The notes beneath the pieces were generated by a model, which was not told where the DNA came from, did no database searches, and saw nothing but the letters and a program-made list of their open reading frames with translations. Position numbers and translations under genes: made by a program. Shown here piece by piece: positions 37,401 to 49,400 of a stretch of 64,000 nucleotides of DNA; the stretch's first letter is position 1; each line of letters starts with the position of its first letter. The DNA comes from Sphaerolaimus hirsutus (Eukaryota > Nematoda > Chromadorea > Monhysterida > Sphaerolaimidae): NCBI GenBank assembly GCA_964036195.1, contig OZ038452.1, forward strand, positions 23,695,785 through 23,759,784. The letters run 5' to 3'.

Positions 37401-40400
37401 TGGTGATGCAATATGCAAATCACTATTTGCATATAATTCATTATTTTCGAGCAGGTGCCCACAAGGTCTTTGAGCAATCACAGCCGACCCACCAACCCTG
37501 TTGTCAGCCGAAATGTGGGCGCGCGCGAAAATCTGGAAAATATTGATGTGCCGGTGGTGGACACTGACAACATGCTGTGTGTGCCATCGCAGCGTTCTAG
37601 ACTGGCGCCTTCCACAGATCATCAGGTAGTTGATGATTTGAGCGGGCGGGGTGGGGGGGGGGGGTGTCGGTGCACAAGTAAACCTGGTGCACAAGTAAAC
37701 CCAGTGCACAAGTAGCAAAAGTAGGAGAGGGGCGCCATGGTGTGGTTTACTTTAGCACCCTCAAATGGTGCCATACCATCACAAATGATGTGTATATGGT
37801 TTTTTTCAAGCTTTAGAAGAAAAAAAGGGGGAAAATCACTAGAAACATATGTAGATAGCTTGATCATTTGGCGGGTAATCCAACCCCCCTCCAACCCCTA
37901 TACTGACCCCTGCAGTGCCCACAAAGAACCAGTGCTCAATATGGGGGCCTGGCACCTAAGCACCGTGTCTACATTGGCACTGGACACATTGTTACTTGTG
38001 CACCGGGTTTACTTTAGGGTTCAAATGATATCCCGATCCCAAATCCCGAGAAATTTCGGGATTTTGTGGTCCCGATCCCGAAACCTCAATCCCAATCCCA
38101 AAGTTTGAAAAAGCCAATCCCGATCCTGATCCACGAAACCTCAATCCCAATCCCGATCCTGAAATTTCAAAAACCAATCCCGATCCCGAAAAGTCAATCC
38201 CGGGGGGTTGGTTAGATAACGAATCTCTCCTCCGGAGGGGTAGATAGCTGGAAAATGTTCTTTGGGGGGGGGTCATGGGGGTTATGTATTTTTGTGAGAA
38301 AGTTATATTAAATGATTATCTCTCATTTTGGTGCCCAAATGTTGCCTCCGGGATAGATTGATTGAATGATTGATAGATGGATTGATTGATTGATTTATAG
38401 CTGGGCAGTTTTGGGGGGTGTAACACCCCCTGAACCCCCACCCCCTGTTCAAGACCCCTGGACTGTGCACCGTATTATCCAAGATTAGGATTGGCACTTG
38501 ATTTTTAAACTCATTTCTTTCAAAAAATTTATTTATTTTTGTAATCAAGCCATTTAATCAATCAATCAATCAATCAAACTGATTTTTTTCAACCCCTATG
38601 TTTAGCCAGTATGTACCGTATTTCCTCAAAATACCCCCCTTGAAATACCCCTCTCAAAATGGGCACTATGTATTTGTGGTCTGGGAAATGCATAACAGAC
38701 ATTCAAAACACTTACTGTGTTACGTTAGAACATCGTTTATACCATCTACATCCTTATATAAGGCTGTAAAAACTTATAAATGGTGGTTATTGTTGCATTT
38801 TTTACGTTTTTCTCTCAGAATTTCCACTCTGAAAAAATAAACCCCCTGGGGGTATTTCAAGTAAATACAGTAACCTCATGCAATTCAAACATTTAACAGT
38901 ACAACAAGAACAACAAAAAGAACACTGCATACACATAATGTACCGTATTACTCTGAAATACCCCCATGGGGGTTTATTATTTCGCCAGCAAAATTTGAGG
39001 GGGGTTAATTTGAGGGGGGTTTATTCGAGGGGGGGTTTTATCATTTCGCCAGAAAATTTCGTGGAATTCATAGTAAAGAATATGCTATTTCTTACACAAA
39101 AATGGTAATAAATGTGAGAATATAGGTTCTATTGGGGCTATAGATGAACATCTGTACACAAATGAGCATATAAGAGTAGCTGCGATGCAAATAAGTAGTA
39201 ATAAATACATCATGTACATTGCATACATGATGTACATCATTCCGGAGGGGGGTATTTCAAGAGGGGATAATTCGAGGGGGGATAATTCAAGGGGGGATAA
39301 TTCGAGGTAATACGGTATCTGCTATTGCTGCTGTATGGCAATATTCTTAAGTATTTTTGTATGGTATTGTTTTCAGCCAGAGGGGGTGTTGTTCAAGAGG
39401 GGGGAGTTATTCAAGGGGGGGTTAATTTTTCCTCACCTCACCAACAGGGGTGAGTTATTCAAGGGGGGGTCTTATTTGAGGATCTGTGGTATGTATCTAC
39501 CTCTGATAGATTTCGCTTGCTTATCTGAAACAATGTCGTCACATATTACAAATAAAATGAAAATTGTTGTCACAAAAAAAACACGTTCACAGCTCGTGAC
39601 GAATATCAGCCACTTTTATGTGTCACTAAATTAAGTGCGTGACGATCACGGAGGATTAAGTTGCTGTCGTCACACTGTCGCAGCGTGAAAAATCAAGTTT
39701 TTTCAGATTTGTCGGAAAGCTGTCGGAAGGCCCGGTGGAATAAAAAAAATTCAACGGTCCATAACTATTTATTGACTAAGCCAATTGAACTGAAATTACA
39801 CACACACATATACACCTTAGTATGATATATACTCGACCATTTTTACTCGTGAATATGGAACTTTATTCTGGAGTTATGGAACTTTAAAAAAATACTTTGT
39901 CGTAGCCATGAAATCCGTGTAAACGCCGCCTAACGATTTCAAAAACCCGGTCAACTCGACATACGGAGGAATTTAGACATCACTAATCCGACCACAAAAA
40001 TTGAATCTGCATATTGTCCTGATCATTTTCAATGTTGAACAATCCAAATCGACACAGAAATGGCTGAGTTATTAAGCTTCAAAGCCAATGTGCAGATTGG
40101 CCATGCAAAATGACCACCTTTTTAGACCCCCGTTATCTTGGGATTGGGGGATTATTTGAGCGAGCAAAAAAACATTTCATCATATCCCAGACCCCAAACT
40201 CACAAAATACTCGAACAGCATCCAAATCGGCCAATTCCGTTTAAACCCTACCGCTTGCTGAACCAAACCGTCCGGACGTTTTTACATTTGCTTACCGTTC
40301 ATGTTGCTCATAGGTACATATTACACGCGGAAATACCCAAATTCAAAAAACCTCAAAAACGCAAAAACTAAAAAATAAATGATTTTCAGAAAAACTTCCC

Positions 40401-43400
40401 TCTCTTCTTTTTTGAAGCTCTAATGCCAATTATATAAGACTACAATTTTCATGAATTTATCTCACATTGTGAATGAGATTGAGATCTTAAAGCAACAGTA
40501 GCATGGACGCTGAACTCAGCTCCGACGCTGAACCTCGACGCTGAAATGAAGTGTTCGGACACTTACAGTTTGATCGACGCTGAAATGTAGAGTTCAGCTA
40601 ATGACCAAAACTGGTCAAAATTTTGCCTAAAACCGTCCGAATTCGTTCGGACGCTGAACGTCAGAGCCCAAAAATGCTAAAATTAAAACGTCCGAACCGC
40701 GGATGGAGCTCCGATTCAGCGGATTTCAAAAGGTTCGAACGCTGAACGTCAAAAATCAGTGTGCGGTGCGCCATCAGGATCGAAGCACATTGGAAAAATG
40801 CATGAATTACAAAATTGCAACCCTGTCATAATGGCCCTACACACACTAGTTTTCACCGTGACTGATGTGAAAACTGAAATGGCCACATGGCGACATCCAG
40901 CCTACTCATTTTGTATGCTTTATGTGTTTTAGTTTTCAAAGTTTCAAATGTTAACTATCATTAATCAAAATTCAAGTTTAAATCAAATCAAATCATTCAA
41001 CCGTGTTCATTAATTTGCATTTGAAAAATTTTCAGTTTTCACACGAAGTCACGGTGAAAACTAGTGTGTGTAGGCACAATATTTCTACCGAGTGGACACT
41101 ATTGTTATTGCTGGCTCGTAAATAAAAAAAATTTACCGCTGAAGGTACTTCGGCAAAGCACCAGTGAATGGGCCAAAAAGCATTGGATGGTGACTAAAAA
41201 TCGCTTGTCAGTCGTTTTTCAATCCGCTTATTTCTCTCATCATTTTTTCACAAGTCATCAACCATTGTCACTTTTTTAAGTGTAAAGTTGAAAAACACGT
41301 TTCAATGTTGATCAAACCAACCCCCAATTTAGGTGCTCTTTTCCTGGGCCCAATAGAATCGCCCCTAGGTGGCAAACTGCGTTCCTTCGAGAGCTGGCGC
41401 TTGGAATCTGGCGCCGATAAAACAAGTGGCCAAGTGACATGTAAAGTGGTAAGTAGGTACGTGGTTAAGTTGCAGTCGAGCAACAAGTGAGCTTACATTC
41501 ATGTGACAAAAGAAATAATTTTCGCAAAAATTTACTTGTCACATGGGCCCACACACTATGTATTTGACATCAAACTCGCGTCAACTAAACTCAGCTGAAG
41601 TTTGTTCATATATGTGTTTTCAACATTCCTATGTGATAGAGCATACTTAATCTTATACCATTACACTTAGGTTTCGTAGTTTCTGTTAACTGTGACGTTT
41701 TTAAAAACATTTGTGTTTTTATTGACATTATTGACACGAATTTGTCATGTCAACTAGCGTGCGTGATCCCTTCTCGCCACTTAACACACCACTTTTCTTG
41801 ACACTTGTCCACTTGTCAAATTGACACCTGGCGTGACCTTGCCGCCGCTCGACCCAGAGGGCGAAGTCACCGATGAAGGTCGACTTTTCGAAGTTGAATA
41901 AAACCCGTGAACAGTTGACTGGCGCTGCATTTGAGCTCGACGGGCAATTAATGATCGAGCGGCGACTTTCGGGCTTCTGAATTTTCGGAGTGTTTTCGTT
42001 TTTGGCAACATTGTGTTGAATGAAGTCGTGAAGGGTGTCAATGCCTCTATATACCGAATGATACCGTATTTCGAACAAAAGTCAAATGAAAAGTTGTGTA
42101 CCAAATTCACCCATGTGAATGTAATGTTACCGTATATTCTCGAATAAGATCCCCTTGGATGGGATAATAAAGCAACGGCTGGACTGATTCATCGAATGGA
42201 AATGCAATGCAGTGTGTGAAACGAAAAATATAAAATAATGTTAGGCAGCCTATGACAGAAACAGCACATACATAATGTAATTCCGAGGAAAAAGCGCAAA
42301 AAAGGAATTAGCGCACGCTGATTAGACTATAAAGATGAGATGCACCGCAGTGAAGTTTGAATGATCTCCTTCCTACTTAGCAGAGTGAATCCTCATACGC
42401 ACTTAATTGACAATAAAAACGGACCCAAACGACACCAATAATTAGTTTTGCAATGCAAAATCACTCATAAAACTTTGAAATTGAAGTACCTGCATTCAGA
42501 AGATGTGCTTCCCTCGCGTCGCTGGACATAACCGGAATTGGAAAAATTCATTTTGATGTGTAAAAAAATTGAATTAATCTTGTTAGCGAAATTAATCAAA
42601 AAATGAACGCAATGCTGTTCTATTTTGAATATGATCAAAAGTGATCATTTCTGCGGATAAGATAGGATTAGACAGAAAAGAATATAAATTGAGAAAAGGC
42701 AGGCATTCAGACAGCGAGAGAGACTCCTAAAAAGACTTGTTTATGGCAGTAATTCGAAGTAATATATCGCAAACACTAAGAAACAACAACATGTCACGTT
42801 CTATGTAGTGATGTTAACAACGCCATGACTTTGGCGCCAAGCGCCAACGTCAAGCTATTTTCTGCTATTTTCGTCAAGCTATGCGCCACTAGTGCACCAC
42901 CGAAATTTTAGAAACATATCAATTTGTTTTGGACATACTTTAGTTAACCAGTGTGTCAGCTAAAAACTATTGATAGCGATCGAAAATCATTCATTCTTGA
43001 TAATTAAAATGTGTTCAAAACAGATACCGTATTTCTTCTAATAGAAGAGCGCCGTTCTACTGTTTTCGTCAACTTTTTTACCTGCCGTTCTATTAGAGGT
43101 GCCGTTCTATTGGAGGCTGCCGTTCTATTTTTTTCACCAATATTTTTCAGACATTTTTCATTTAAACATAATGTTTTTCATGAAAAATGAACAACATTTT
43201 ACTATCAGGACATCAATTCCAACAAAACCAAATGTGAAAATCACCCTAAATCATAGTTATCGGGTGGGCGCGCCAGCGCCATCCCTCGCTGCCGAGGGAG
43301 GGCGCAAGCGACCCACCCATAATATGGTCAGAGACAGCAAAATGCGGAAATTAAAACTCAAATAACTCTAGAACGCGACAAGCTATTAGAAAACCGTATA

Positions 43401-46400
43401 CACCGTTGGAAAGCCCGTATCGGAAAGTACCCCGACTCCAATTTTCAGATTGATTGCTTGAGTTTAAAAAAAGTTATTCAAGGTTTTATTTCTGAGGTGG
43501 CATTCTTGATGTTGTTGTTGTTGTTCACCCAAAATTCTTCAAAGTGTAATAACTTCGCTGAAACACAACCGATTTTCCTGGATGATGGCTCATATGAAAG
43601 AGCATATGATGCCATTTATTATTTTATCAAAAATTGTTCACAGGCTCCACCCACTTTAGGACTGTAGTCATTTGAAATCTTCAAAAATGAATAAATTAAT
43701 AAATTAAATACAAACAAGGGAATAAGAAAAATGTGTTGATGTGCGCAGGGACCAGGGCTTTCAAATGAGCCCATTTTTGTCAATTTTGGTTGACATTTAG
43801 AAAAGTTATTCAAGTTTGCGTGTTTTGTGTAATACACGCAATACAGACTGCTGGTAGAATAAAAACGTGAATTTGAGGACTCATTATCAGATTTTTATGT
43901 TTGAATTATTTTCATTTTTATATTTTCAATATTTATTTATTTTTTTAAAGATAATTTTTAAAATATTTTTTTTATAATATTTAATTCATGTTTTAAATAA
44001 TTTTTTGATAATATTTAATTCATATTTAATTTTTATTGATTATACTTTTATGTTAATACTTTTATTTGTATATATACATTTTATTTTATCACTTGTTATA
44101 TTGTCATTAAATTATTTCTCAACTTTTTCATTGTATTTTGTCAATGTTTATTCAATTTTCTATTTTATTCATTTTTTAAATTTTTTATTTTTTATTACAA
44201 TTTTTTTTAATGTTATTTTTTCATTTAATTTCGTTTTTTATCTGAGATTGAATTTATAAAATTTCATGATTTTTACTCTGTTTATTTTTAACTGTTGTTT
44301 GTAGTCAATTGTTGTTATGTCTACTGTTGTTTGTAGTCAATTTTCAATTTTTTCATTTTTTTCCAATTAGTATTTAAATTTCGTTTCTATGTAAAATTTA
44401 ATTATTTTTTATTTAATTTTATTCATTTTACCCTGTTTATTTATAATTGTATTTAACTTTTAAACTTTTGCTATGTTTTAACATTTTAATTGTTTTGTTG
44501 TTTTTTTGTTATCATTTTATACTATTTAAAATTTATTTATTATTTTATTCAGGATGATTTCCATAATTTTTTTGTATAAAAAATTCTTAAGATATTTTAT
44601 TTTTTATTATTTTATTTTTATTTTTGTTGGTTTTTATTTTACATTATACTTTTTTGTTAAAAAAAAATATTTAAATTTTTTAAGTACTTTATGGAGCACA
44701 TGACATCATTGTTCATATTAATAATAAATACTGTACATATTTTCATGGGCCTGTGGCCCCCAAAAAGAAGTATATCTCATAAAAAATGGCTAAAGCCAAC
44801 AAAAAGTGGACACTGCACCGATATTGCAGTCAGGTGTATGCATTTAAATGCAGAAAAGAAATATATCACTTAGTATCCTACAGTGTGTTTGTGAGTTTGA
44901 GCTCTGAAAAGGAGTATATCACTTAATGTTACAGTGTTGTTGAGCTCTTAAAAGAAGTATATCAAATGTTTCTTCAAGGAACACTGGTGAAATGTAGTAC
45001 AATTTCACCCAACTTTATCACACCAGCGTGCGCTTTTTGTGTGTCTGAAGTGTGCATCATTTCCACGCAGCTCACGCTGGTGTGATAAAGTTGGGTGAAA
45101 TTGTACTACATTTCACCAGTGTTCCTTGAAGAAACATTTGATATACTTCTTTTAAGAGCTCAACCACACTGTAACATTAAGTGATATACTCCTTTTCAGA
45201 GCTCAAACTCACAAACACACTGTAGGATAGTGAGTGATATATTTCTTTTCTGCATTTAAATGCATACACCTGACTGCAATATCGGTGCAGTGTCCACTTT
45301 TTGTTGGCTTTAGCCATTTTTTATGAGATGAACACCTTGGATGTTCTCACCACCCATTTTTTTAATATTTGTGTGTTCGGGCACTCTTCCAACGTAATTT
45401 CTACCTGCCGTTCTATTGGAGGCTGCCGTTCTATTTATTTCGTGAGTGCAAAAAAGTGCCAAAACCTGCCGTTCTATTGGAGATGCCGTTCCATTGGAGG
45501 TATGCCGTTCTATTAGAAGAAATACCGTATATAAGTTTTCAAAATTCCGATGCTGTACTAGCGAGCGTGGCCACTTTCAACGCCAAACTAAAAGAGACAA
45601 TATGAACTGGCGCCACTGGCAAAATGCCCCAGACAATAGAAGCGTGTTGAGCACATAAAAATGCAATTAAAGTTTCAATTTATCTTATGCCATGTAATTG
45701 ATATGATGTCAAGTACCATTTTATGAGTATGATTCACATGAATTCTGAATAATATAACTTGAAACTCCAGCACAACTTTCTGCATGCAAAATATCTAGTT
45801 GATTTGGTAAGCAAAGCTGATTATCACGCAGGCGACAGCTAGGGTTGGCCGATGTTTTTTTTTAAACGTTTTTTTTTAAAAACAACGTTGTTGTTTTTTA
45901 AAAAAACATGACGTCCGAAATGTTCTTTTTTTAAAAAACATCGGCCGAAATTTTTAGTACTAAGCACTAGGTATTTTGCAAAAATTTTGCGCACAAGCGC
46001 GCAATTTCACACACAAATTGACATTGGTGGTTGTTTTCATTGGTTTTGTGGCATTTTTAGTATCAAAGTATCCATTTCTATCTGCTACCATGGGTTAATA
46101 AGCCGTAATATGCTGCTGTAGTATATAATATTGAGGTAATGTGCTTCCGTGTACCTCCACAGTGTGTAACTTCACTCCCAAAGTAACAACCTCATTTTAA
46201 AACTTTGTTTGATCACTATTCCTTGCCAAACTTTACATGAAGTCACGAACATTTTGACTATAAGGCGATATACGAATGATATGTCGCCGAAAAATGGATA
46301 TTTTTGACACAAATCACCACTTATAATGCTATCCCATGGCTCCACAGACATTATATGGTCATATAAACACCTTCCCGGTCACGTCCGGCACCCATTTTTT

Positions 46401-49400
46401 GATTTTACTTCTTACATCTTATCCCCAGTTCTAGGGCGCCCCAGAGGCTGAAACTTGGGGGAGTTATTGGCGCAACCCCCCTCTACTTCGCATGAATTTG
46501 GGGGGTTGCGGCGACCCCCCAAATTCATGCGAAGTAGAGGGGGGTTGCACCAATACATACCCCAAGTTTCAGCTTCTGGCGCGCCCTAGAACTGGAGATA
46601 GGGTGTCACAAGTAAGATCAAAAATAGGGTGCCGGACGTGACCGGGAAGGTGTTTATAACATCACAGAGTATTGCCACTGTCTGATATATCATATACCTA
46701 TATATGTTGACACAAGGTCATATCTCGGAGCTTTTAAAAAAAACGTTTTTTTCCAACCCTAGCGACAGCTGCATTTGATAAGCATTTCAAATGGAAGCAT
46801 GCATAAATAAAATCTGATAAAAATGTCAGCGACAGCAGGAATGTATCTAAAATTGTTGTGGGGGGCTACCGCACTTGTATACGCAGGATGGCAAATAGGG
46901 GTGGTGGGGTTGGCCACCCCTCCTAAAATTTTACGTAAACAAAGACCGAGACGCCATGGCGCCATTGGCGTTGGCGCCGAGAACCGCGTCAAATGTACAT
47001 ATAAATTACATACATATAGTGCGACAGGCACAAAACTGAGTGCATTTAGCATGGATTTGAGACACCTCGAAAATTGATTCTGAAGGTTTTACTTTCCTGC
47101 ATTTCTTCATGTACCACTTCGGGGGGGGGGGGGGGGTGGCTGCCCCCCCCCCGGATACGTCCTTGAGTGACACCAGTTCAATTTTATACGCGTATCAATC
47201 GAAAGTGGTAAGCACATCAAAAATGAAATTGAAAGAGGCATCACGTTTCTTGTAATGGAAATGCGCTGGTGAACCGGCACCGTTGCATTCCATTCTGCAA
47301 GAAAATATACCGTATTTCTTCTAATAGAAGGGCGCCCTTCTATTTTTCTCGTCAACTTCTTTACCTGCCTTTCTATTGGAGACCTGCCCTTGTATTAGAA
47401 GAAATACGGTATATATTTGCTACATTTGCACGGACAAAAAATTCTTATGCCCTTCTCTGCCGAAAATTCCATATCCGTTCTACTGCGGAAATTATTCCAG
47501 GCACATGCAAGTTAGCGAAATGTAAAAGTGAATGTAAAAGCTACATTGGCAAGGCTGCGCTATTTGTTTTTCTTAAACAACAAAAAAGCGCCATGGTGCA
47601 CGGATTGGTCGTATAATAGTTGAGTATAATTAAGAATTGAAGGTGAAAATAGGTAATTAAATGGAGATTTTGAGTGGAAATAAGATAAACAATGTTGAAA
47701 CTGTAGGTACATATGTATATATTTAGAAGCAAATGTTCTAAGCGAAAATTCTCAACTTTTATCGAAAATCTACGCAAATATATCGTGATTTTGTGATGAA
47801 ATCATATTTACTAAATGCGCGGCAATGGCCACACACCCGCTAGTTGACATCGACACCAAATTTCAACTGGTTCCGTTCCCAATTCAAAGCTCCCGTTTGA
47901 ACGTCGTTAGTCGGCTCGACAGCAAGCTTTCAATCGGGATCGACACCAGTTGACATTTGGTGTCGATGTCAACTAGCGTGTGTGGGCCCAATATCAAAAT
48001 GTGACATGTGCTAAAAATAATGACAAGTTTCCAAATTAATAATGACATTCCGCACTGTACATTTCCAAGTAGATAATAACTCAAATCAATATGATGTAAT
48101 TTTAACAAGTAAACATATAGCGCATGATGTCAAAATGATTTAAAAAAAGATAACGTTCACGCTTCGGTGTGCCTAGCCCAAGATTGAGACATCGAATGTG
48201 TTGAGAACTTTTAATCTAATGAATACAAATTTTTTGGGATTCGATTGCAAAATACCTTTATTAGAATGCCGATGCAACTATACTGATTTGCAATTTATGT
48301 CTTTGATGTTATTGGTGTATTGCATGTTATATTTTGTCTAAAGCAGGAACCAAGGCACGCGGAAACGATAAACAAAAAGATCAAAGAAAAAACCAATAGG
48401 CACCCCCAGACGCACCTTGATAGCAAGCCACTTGCGGGTATCCAAATCAGTATCCCCGGTGTCCGCGAACTTTTTGGATACGGAATCGTAATCCTTTGGG
48501 TCGCAGACTACGGTAACCCTTTGGTGATTTTTCGCCGCCGCTCTGATCAAAGTTACCCCGCCAATGTCGATCTGAAAATTCAATTAATTTGCGCAGTGGT
48601 AAAAATAGGCGACTTAAACAGAAAAATGCAAATCAGAAGCCAGCCTAATTCAAATTACATGCAAAATACAGGATTTTCAATCAACGGTTTTTCAGTAGAT
48701 GCTAAAAACGTACGTTTTCAATAGCCTCATTTTCGGTACAAGCCTCCCCTTTGACAACCTCCTCAAAGGGATACCTGGGTCTGTTCGAAAAGTCCTGCAC
48801 TCCCATCCAAAATTGCCCAAATGCAGATGTGCAGAATGCAGACATCATGTTGTTTGTTGTTCTTGTTTTTAGCATCTTTTTAAACATATACTGAGACAAT
48901 TTCCACCAGGGGTCTCCCTGGGGGGCTGGGGGGGGGGGCTCCCCCCAAATCGGCCAGCTATTTATCTATCCCGAAGCAAAATTTTTGGCTACTACCCCCA
49001 AAGACCCCCCCCCCAAATCGCTCAGCTATCTATCTATCTGGAGTGGTTTTTGAGAAATTTTGCCCCAATTTTCGCTTAAAATCACTAATTTTCGCACCTT
49101 TTAATAGTTTTTCACCTTCAAAATCGTGCTTTCCGGCTATATACATGGTTATATACCTATTTTGGCCATGTTATACCTACTTTTGGCTACTTTTAACTGA
49201 TTATTAACGATTTTTCCCCTTTCTGCCTTCTTAACCTTGAAAAAGCCTATATATTGTGCCCCCGCCAGCATCCCCAGAAGAATTTTCAACAAAATCTATC
49301 CCTCCGGAGGAGCGATTTGCTATCTATCCAGCCCCCGCGAGGGTCAAAATCCTGGAGACCCCTGATTTCCACAAAAGGAGAAGTGAATTGAGAAATGTTT

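Larger units (their letters stand above)
24331..48415. other. ATIC: ATIC intron 5, 24 kb of nested repeats
   Basis: Lies between ATIC exon 5 (donor AAG|GTGCGT) and exon 6 (acceptor CCCAG|GCACTT), both in phase 0. It is about 13 times the ATIC coding length. Stretches named separately hold MITEs, a large palindrome and three exon-like segments. What remains (24.4-26.0, 26.4-27.1, 42.1-43.0 and 43.1-43.9 kb) shows only degenerate repeats or nothing recognisable. Confidence 0.85.

Noticed and set aside
44005-44259. 84-residue hydrophobic ORF resembling a membrane protein.
   Set aside because: Lies in an almost pure A/T tract, where TTT/ATT codons give apparent transmembrane stretches.
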